The position numbers and the translations under genes were made by a program. Shown piece by piece: positions 40,801 to 43,094 of a stretch of DNA of 43,094 nucleotides. The notes beneath the pieces are model-generated. The model did no database searches. It was given only the letters and a program-made list of their open reading frames with translations, and was not told the DNA's origin. Each line of letters starts with the position of its first letter. The stretch's first letter is position 1. Origin of the DNA: Symbiodinium natans (taxonomy: Eukaryota > Sar > Dinophyceae > Suessiales > Symbiodiniaceae); assembly GCA_905221605.1 (NCBI GenBank), contig CAJNDS010000982.1, positions 2,501 through 45,594 of the forward strand. Reading direction: 5' to 3'.

Positions 40801-41887
40801 AGAGTTTAGGGTTTAGGGTTTAGGGTTAAGGCATCCTGGTTATTGATTGAGGACCTAATTCACCCAAGTGTTAAAGTTTTGCCCTAGGTGTAGGGGTTGT
40901 GGTTTCAAGTGTAAGGTTTAGGTTTTTGGAGCAACCCTTAACCCTAAACCGGAAATCCCAAACCCTAAACGCTAAACCCTGGGGCGGCTGAGGTGTGTAG
41001 GAGCATCCCTTACAACATTAAGGGCAGGTTGTGGGTGTGAAGACTTGAACTACGGTACCGGTTCTTAGAAGGGAATCGTTTAGGGTTTAGGGTTAAACCC
41101 TAAACCCTAAACCTTAAACCCTCTAAACTAAACCAAACCCTAAACCCTCAAGGCCAGGATAAGCAGAAATTGTACACCTTTCAGTACGAGCAGCTCGTGC
41201 AACAATCCTTCATCCTTCGCAGTGCAAAAAAAATCAGACAGAAACACGGCCAGTGCAAACAAAACATACAAAAGCCAGGCTTTCAGGGCAACCAAAAAAG
41301 ACCGCCCCGAAAGATTCTGCAGGCGCCCCTTTAGGCCCCCGAACAACCCCCCCCAAAAACCAAAACCCCCTCCACACGCCCCCAAACCCCCCAAACCCCC
41401 CACAACCCTTCCAAACACCCCAAAACGACCCCCACCAAACCCGACAAAACCTCCCCAAACTTCAGCAAAAACCAAAAACAAAGCCCGACAAAACCCCCGA
41501 AACCCCCCGAAACTCCGGACACAAGCCCTACACAATTTCTATAAACTCGACCTGTTGCAAGCTTGTGTTTTGGCCGGAAGGAAAGCCGGGCGGCGCGGAA
41601 TTCCACCTCGACAACGAAGAGCACCCTGCTTTTGAGGAGAGCAAACTGTTTTCGGGCTTCAGGCATGTCGGGTTTTCTAGGGTATTTAGGGTATCAGGGT
41701 GTCAGGGTGTCAGGGTGTTTGGGTTTGGGGTTAGTAAGGTCACGATGGTTTAGGCCCCAGAGTCTTCAATGCTAGGGAGCTGAGGCACAACCGGCACAAC
41801 CCTGCGATCTACAGGCCAGCCGTTGGCGGTGGCGATTCGGGCACCGGCTGCTTGGGCATGTTCGGAAAATTTTGGGATTTGGGGTAG
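25743..41887 (+). CDS. Voltage-gated K+ channel with C-linker and cyclic-nucleotide-binding-like domain (25 exons)
   Basis: A plasma- or organelle-membrane potassium channel of the EAG/HCN/CNG/plant-Shaker superfamily. Joining 25 exons gives 599 codons in one open frame plus a stop. In order: S1 (IIVFFSLVFVALVTP), S2 (VDFIFLVDMGLQF), S3 (WFFLDFVTLIPFDLI), S4 with basic residues every third position (VKVLRALRLLKLIRLARR), S5 (QLALARFLLVLGLMCHW), pore with filter TSVGYGD, S6 (VIVLISGLAWAYIIGEV), C-linker (CRLRRYFLQNRHQSVF), then the cNMP-like domain (VLFILSRGM, WGEDFVLSD, YALTYCEVLSL). Every junction keeps phase, and the first 22 exons carry all the homology. The last three exons (a 92-aa tail) are joined by phase only. 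The N-terminus is incomplete. Introns total about 90% of the span and are full of telomere-like repeats. The filter implies K+ selectivity. Ligand binding is doubtful because the usual phosphate-cassette arginine is not obvious. Confidence 0.93.
25863..25939. repeat. Intronic TTTAGGG array
   Basis: Eleven perfect units beginning 23 bp after the GC donor of channel exon 1. A CCCTAAA run at 26299-26336 lies toward the acceptor of the same intron. Confidence 0.95.
25966..26070. mobile_element. Inverted-repeat element, family A, copy 2
   Basis: 105 bp in the first channel intron. Left end TTGGGATGTTCCCCCTTATA with ACTAACAGTCC next; right end is the complement (GGACTGTTAGTATGAGGGGG, then AACATCCCAA). 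MITE-like and non-coding. Confidence 0.87.
26396..26467 (+). CDS. Channel exon 2: S1-S2 loop and start of S2
   Basis: AG|G acceptor (GGCAG|GTGTGC), 24 codons: VCLLHQNEYNPAFFLGLL then VSGTMK. It matches the family pattern after S1 (acidic/aromatic loop, then a hydrophobic segment). Donor GT (ATGAAG|GTTATT). Phase 0 on both sides. Confidence 0.85.
27247..27330 (+). CDS. Channel exon 3: S2
   Basis: AG|G acceptor (CATGAG|GTGGAC). Encodes VDFIFLVDMGLQFCTAY, with the acidic residue in S2 that normally pairs with S4 charges, then a short loop ending VVLE. Donor GT (CTCGAG|GTGGGC). Confidence 0.92.
27543..27670. mobile_element. Inverted-repeat element, family B, copy 3
   Basis: 128 bp with termini CTTGGAGGTTCATGGTACTT and the complementary right end (AAGTACCATGAACCTTCAAG). 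The core holds short ATAAGTACAGT tandem units. It sits in the intron between channel exons 3 and 4. Confidence 0.87.
27921..28168. repeat. Longest perfect TTTAGGG array
   Basis: About 35 consecutive TTTAGGG units with essentially no variants, in the intron before channel exon 4. Its homogeneity implies recent expansion or gene conversion. Confidence 0.97.
28294..28334 (+). CDS. Channel exon 4: S2-S3 link
   Basis: AG|G acceptor (GCGCAG|GTGCGC). Encodes VRLGRIVSRYLKT plus two bases of a Trp codon; RYLKTW is the conserved lead into S3. Donor GC (ACCTG|GCCTCT). Confidence 0.9.
28605..28675 (+). CDS. Channel exon 5: S3
   Basis: AG|G acceptor (TATGAG|GTTTTT). Completes the Trp codon and encodes FFLDFVTLIPFDLIT, the S3 helix, then the acidic S3-S4 loop. 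Donor GC (CATAG|GCCACT). Confidence 0.92.
29300..29343. mobile_element. Inverted-repeat element, family B, copy 4
   Basis: 44 bp, essentially two inverted termini (ACTTGGAGGTTCATGG and TTGAACCTCCAAGT) around a few bases. It is the shortest copy and sits in the intron before the S4 exon. Confidence 0.8.
29550..29601 (+). CDS. Channel exon 6: S4 voltage sensor
   Basis: AG|G acceptor (CGCCAG|GTTACA). Encodes YSGVKVLRALRLLKLI plus two bases of Arg. Basic residues recur every third position, the hallmark of a voltage sensor. Donor GT (ATCAG|GTGCCC). Confidence 0.94.
29949..29985 (+). CDS. Channel exon 7: end of S4 and S4-S5 linker
   Basis: 37 nt, one of the smallest exons. AG|G acceptor (GAAAG|GCTCGC). 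Encodes LARRSPWMEEQE, adding two more basic residues to S4 and the linker Trp. Donor GC (CAGGAG|GCCCCA). Called mainly from phase and position; it is too short for independent homology. Confidence 0.72.
30354..30411 (+). CDS. Channel exon 8: S5 start
   Basis: AG|G acceptor (GCCAAG|GCTCTG). Encodes ALRSIPYQQLALARFLLVL. Donor GC (TTCTAG|GCCGTG). The split Gly codon is completed by the next exon. Confidence 0.88.
30650..30950. repeat. CCCTATA / CCCTAAA mixed array
   Basis: C-rich array in which most units are CCCTATAAA, CCCTATACA or CCCTATATA (8-9 nt), ending in standard CCCTAAA before channel exon 9. It is a private variant of the telomere-like unit. Confidence 0.93.
30966..31056 (+). CDS. Channel exon 9: S5 end and turret
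   Basis: AG|G acceptor (CAAAG|GGCTGA). Encodes LMCHWLACLWAFTLQL, the conserved HW.AC.W motif of this superfamily, then VDNTYPKWTPGLQ. The donor edge AG|GGTTTAG is ambiguous by one G (GG or GT donor). Confidence 0.94.
31676..31777 (+). CDS. Channel exon 10: turret and pore helix
   Basis: AG|G acceptor (CCTGAG|GATTGA). Encodes IDEIQESDLQFGVDT, then SPYRIYVASFFFCACL, the start of the pore helix. Donor edge AG|GGTCTAG, ambiguous by one G. Confidence 0.9.
31936..31992 (+). CDS. Channel exon 11: selectivity filter
   Basis: AG|G acceptor (AAAAG|GTACAC). Encodes YTVTSVGYGDISPQNILE. TSVGYGD at 31946-31966 is the K+ selectivity signature. The donor is GA (GAGCG|GACGCG). Confidence 0.95.
32010..32130. 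repeat. TTTAGGGGG (9-nt) array
   Basis: About 13 units of TTTAGGGGG and then TTTGGGGGG. A 9-nt unit is kept throughout, unlike the 7-nt arrays nearby. It starts just after the GA donor of exon 11. Confidence 0.93.
32445..32544 (+). CDS. Channel exon 12: S6
   Basis: AG|G acceptor (CCCGAG|GATCGT). Encodes RIVGSVIVLISGLAWAYII, then GEVGAIVDDLTHESQ: the S6 helix with its GL hinge region and IIGE end. Donor GA (AGTCAG|GAGAGC). Confidence 0.94.
32680..32739 (+). CDS. Channel exon 13: C-linker part 1
   Basis: AG|G acceptor (CTGCAG|GAGTTT). Encodes EFRQRMHRLNTMMGDQGLEP, matching the conserved helix after S6. Donor GA (GAGCCG|GACAGC). The intron before it is only 135 bp yet carries both TTTAGGG and CCCTAAA. 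Confidence 0.9.
33282..33322 (+). CDS. Channel exon 14: C-linker part 2
   Basis: AG|G acceptor (GGCCAG|GACCTG). Encodes DLQCRLRRYFLQN, the R.YF.. motif of the C-linker. Donor GC (AACAG|GCGGCC). Confidence 0.92.
33593..33721. repeat. TGAGCGAAA interspersed motif
   Basis: Five copies of TGAGCGAAA, three clustered at 33593-33628 and two at 33710-33721, around a G-rich stretch, within the intron after channel exon 14. Confidence 0.75.
34040..34106 (+). CDS. Channel exon 15: C-linker part 3
   Basis: AG|G acceptor (ATCCAG|GCACCA). Encodes HQSVFKERQALMERMSPQLR then AS. Donor GT (GCCTCG|GTCGGC). Confidence 0.93.
34117..34245. repeat. Intronic TTTAGGG array
   Basis: About 18 units beginning within 15 bp of the exon 15 donor, with a few TTTGGGG variants at the right end. 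A CCCTAAA array at 35040-35166 lies toward the acceptor of the same intron. Confidence 0.95.
34941..35022. repeat. Dispersed repeat, copy 2
   Basis: Resembles 4771-4860 in the order of GGTACCTTATTGGGG, TCCTACT, GGGTCT and ATTTTCGTA blocks. It is intronic here. Confidence 0.5.
35222..35257 (+). CDS. Channel exon 16: C-linker end
   Basis: 36 nt, the smallest exon. AG|G acceptor (GCGGAG|GCCTGC). Encodes ACIAINGVWLQK; the next exon continues VPFFKQF. Donor GC (CAGAAG|GCGCCA). Confidence 0.85.
35469..35537 (+). CDS. Channel exon 17: cNMP-like domain start
   Basis: AG|G acceptor (CTCCAG|GTTCCC). Encodes VPFFKQFISHIKRLECED, then RYTGP. Donor GA (GGTCCT|GAGGCC). Confidence 0.91.
36421..36498 (+). 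CDS. Channel exon 18: cNMP-like domain
   Basis: A pyrimidine tract and GTGCAG|GAAGCT acceptor. Encodes EACVADISKKLQLQAFAQEE, then SFDNLQ. Donor GC (TTGCAG|GCCCCT). Its last 22 bases plus the donor recur at 36624-36648. Confidence 0.93.
36624..36648. repeat. Copy of the exon 18 donor edge
   Basis: 25 nt match 36477-36501 (end of exon 18 plus GCC of the intron) with one mismatch. It lies just beyond the TTTAGGG array that follows the exon. Confidence 0.88.
36945..37008 (+). CDS. Channel exon 19: cNMP-like domain
   Basis: AG|G acceptor (CTGCAG|GTCCTT) directly after a CCCTAAA run. Encodes VLFILSRGMLAVFCHKSH, then LFV plus one base. Donor GC (CGTGG|GCGACA). Confidence 0.93.
37834..37949 (+). 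CDS. Channel exon 20: cNMP-like domain core
   Basis: AG|G acceptor (CACCAG|GAGAAG). Encodes EVWGEDFVLSDVSLIR, then TGYALTYCEVLSLTHHDFMQ. This is the expected place of the phosphate-binding cassette, but the usual R-T/S-A triad is replaced by RSQTGYA. Donor GC (ATGCAG|GCCGGC). Confidence 0.94.
38416..38480 (+). CDS. Channel exon 21: C-helix region
   Basis: AG|G acceptor (CTGAAG|GTGCTC). Encodes VLQRRRQSCPELWAIVRHYT, then I and two bases of Trp. It matches the helix after the cNMP barrel. Donor GC (ATCTG|GCCACT). Confidence 0.9.
38672..38768. mobile_element. Inverted-repeat element, family A, copy 3
   Basis: 97 bp, left end TTGGGATGTTCCCCCTTATA, right end the complement (TATAAGGGGGAGCATCCC). 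It sits in the intron after channel exon 21. Confidence 0.85.
38797..38888. repeat. Intronic TTTAGGG array
   Basis: About 13 perfect units in the same intron as the family A element at 38672. Confidence 0.95.
39656..39725 (+). CDS. Channel exon 22: basic C-terminal helix
   Basis: AG|G acceptor (CCGAAG|GTTGGC). Encodes LAVRRGIFAEAKRRIWKKQK, then KAR. Without splicing it would stop at once (GTT TAG inside TTTAGGG, 39726-39731). A GT donor (GCGCGG|GTTTAG) continues in phase to 41158. The edge recurs at 39810-39826, which favours a real donor. Confidence 0.82.
39810..39826. repeat. Copy of the exon 22 donor edge
   Basis: 17 nt identical to 39713-39729 (GAAGAAGGCGCGGGTTT), placed beyond the intervening TTTAGGG array. 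Confidence 0.85.
39838..39934. mobile_element. Inverted-repeat element, family A, copy 4
   Basis: 97 bp, left end TTGGGATGTTCCCCCTTATA, right end the complement (AGCATAAGGGGGACAATCCC). It is 12 bp after the copied exon edge. Confidence 0.86.
40154..40176. repeat. 23-nt G homopolymer
   Basis: An uninterrupted run of 23 G on the + strand. Shorter G or C runs of 10-18 occur near 4322, 6548, 7557, 16165, 18780, 20879, 24150 and 38519. Confidence 0.9.
41158..41221 (+). CDS. Channel exon 23 (tail), by phase
   Basis: AG|G acceptor (GGCCAG|GATAAG), phase 0. Encodes DKQKLYTFQYEQLVQQSFIL, then R and one base. Donor GT (CGCA|GTGCAA). No domain is recognised. It joins exon 22 in frame; it could instead start another gene. 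Confidence 0.6.
41581..41662 (+). CDS. Channel exon 24 (tail), by phase
   Basis: AG|G acceptor (GGAAG|GAAAGC). Encodes KPGGAEFHLDNEEHPAFEES, then KLFSGF. Donor GC (TTCAG|GCATGT). The codon phase fits exons 23 and 25. Confidence 0.57.
41761..41887 (+). CDS. Channel exon 25 (tail end and stop), by phase
   Basis: Acceptor CCCCAG|AGTC, the only one without a G after AG. Encodes VFNARELRHNRHNPAIYRPA, then a Gly-rich stretch, GCLGMF and GKFWDLG before TAG. The stop lies next to TTTAGGG-like sequence, so a further splice is possible. Confidence 0.5.
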
Positions 41888-43094
41888 GGTTTTGGGTTTA
41901 GGGTTTAGGGTCATTTTCGACACACTAAGCCCCTAAAGCTTGGCCCTAGACGCTGCCATCCCCCCAAACCCCCCTAGACCCCTCCCCACCCCAGCCCCCC
42001 CCCCACCCCACTTAAACCCTAAACCCTAAACCCTTGCAAACCCAAAGAGCAAGCAAGGAAGTGGCCCTACCTGGCTTGGTTTCAGATAAGAGCGACAGAA
42101 GCCGTTTGACAGAAGCCAGCTGACCGGATAGCAGCGTACGAGGTTCTCAGGCCCGTATCGGGCCTTTTCTGAAGATGCTCTACGCAGGGTTTAGGGCCTC
42201 TGAAATTACTAGTTAGTTTTTCTGCGGGAGTTAAGGGATTAGGTATATCCCCTTTCTTTCCCTTTAGAGCTAGATGCCTTTACGGTGGGGTTCTTCTGTG
42301 GACTCAAAGGGGTGCAAGTTTGCATTGCACGCGGAATTGCGGATGTCTCTACCGAAGCTCATGAAGGAAGCCCCTAGTCCCGACTGGAAGCACACCCCCA
42401 AAACCCCTTGAAGCAAAAAACTCTAACGGAGCCCTTGAAGCCCTAAGTACCATTAGAAGCCAAGAACCCTTACAACGCCAAGAACCCTAAACCCTACACC
42501 CTAAACCCTAAACCCTAAACCCGAAACCCGAAAACCCGAAACAACACAGCTCTCCCAAAAACCCTTTAATGAGCCCATCAACTTCCTTCAGAAGGCCCCA
42601 AGCGAGGCTTCCGCACTTTGGGAAGGCACCGAAGGTGCTCCTCCTTGTAGCCATGTGAGGGCTCGAATCTTCATCACAAGCAAAGAGGTTTTAGGGCTTT
42701 AGGGTTTAGGGTTTCAAGTTTAGTTCGTTTTATGCCGCCCTCAGCTCATTGATGATGATATCTGAAATATGTCTACCGTCGGCCTCCATGGGCTCTTCTT
42801 ATGGATACGCGGGCCAATGCCATATCAAACACCCGATAAGTAAATGGAGGAACGGCATTTGATCCAAATCATCATGAACGATCCAGATGGATCTGTTTGT
42901 ATTATATTGATGCGGAATCCCGGGTATACATTGTTTATATGATTTCGGATATTTCGTTTATATTCCGTCGGGCCATATTTTTCGTTTGGATATTTCTTTG
43001 GGTAATATTTTGGATCCATTGCGATGATTGTATTAGATATATATATATATATATCTCTGTCTCTCTCATTTCTGGGTTCTCTCGAGATGGATCT
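41888..43094. other. Region after the channel gene, no gene recognised
   Basis: It has short CCCTAAA runs at 42014-42035 and 42487-42525, otherwise mixed sequence. From about 42720 it becomes AT-rich and repeat-poor, with a (TA)n run at 43037-43054. A - strand ORF of 64 codons (42825-43019) is Tyr/Asn/Lys-rich and unconvincing. 3' UTR and downstream spacer are likely. Confidence 0.4.

Noticed and set aside
41222-41635. Pro/Lys-rich protein across the last channel introns
   Set aside because: Most of it is a simple C/A-rich stretch (CCCCAAAA units) open in several frames. Exons 23 and 24 flank it in another arrangement.

Overview
The window looks like a piece of dinoflagellate nuclear genome, most likely from a Symbiodinium-like alga (order Suessiales). 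The clade is inferred. What the sequence shows is: very small exons; acceptors that are almost always AG followed by exon G; splice donors that are mostly GC or GA instead of GT; abundant plant-type TTTAGGG/CCCTAAA arrays far from any chromosome end; and a LINE retrotransposon. I recognised no tRNA, rRNA or CRISPR array.

The main gene lies on the + strand in the right half (about 25.7-41.9 kb). Most of it is invisible to ORF calling because exons are only 36-127 nt long. Reading protein-like islands and joining them in phase gives 25 exons that make one uninterrupted reading frame: a voltage-gated, K+-selective channel with six transmembrane segments, a TSVGYGD selectivity filter, a C-linker and a cyclic-nucleotide-binding-like domain, followed by a C-terminal tail. 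All 21 introns between the first 22 exons contain telomere-like repeats. In about half, a G-rich array lies on the donor side and a C-rich array on the acceptor side, so the pre-mRNA could fold into hairpins. An extra N-terminal exon at 24.3 kb is likely, and further upstream islands (18.0, 19.8 and 21.6 kb) may belong to the same gene or to another.

The left-centre holds a complete-looking LINE on the - strand (about 8.3-15.3 kb). ORF1 is an RNA-binding-type protein of 647 aa. ORF2 is 1576 aa with an AP endonuclease, an RNase H and a reverse transcriptase, in that unusual order. A single in-frame UGA (context UGA-CUA) separates ORF1 from ORF2. The element is bounded by telomere-like repeats of opposite polarity.

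The left end (1-8.3 kb) and the 15.3-24 kb stretch are mosaics of telomere-like arrays and short non-repetitive islands. Several islands have exon-like properties (AG|G acceptor, open frame, plausible donor), but I could not assemble or name their genes. Two families of short inverted-repeat elements (four copies each), a minisatellite, AT microsatellites and long G homopolymers are scattered through introns and spacers. At several exon edges a 17-25 nt copy of the splice junction recurs beyond the adjacent repeat array, which bears on how the arrays arose.
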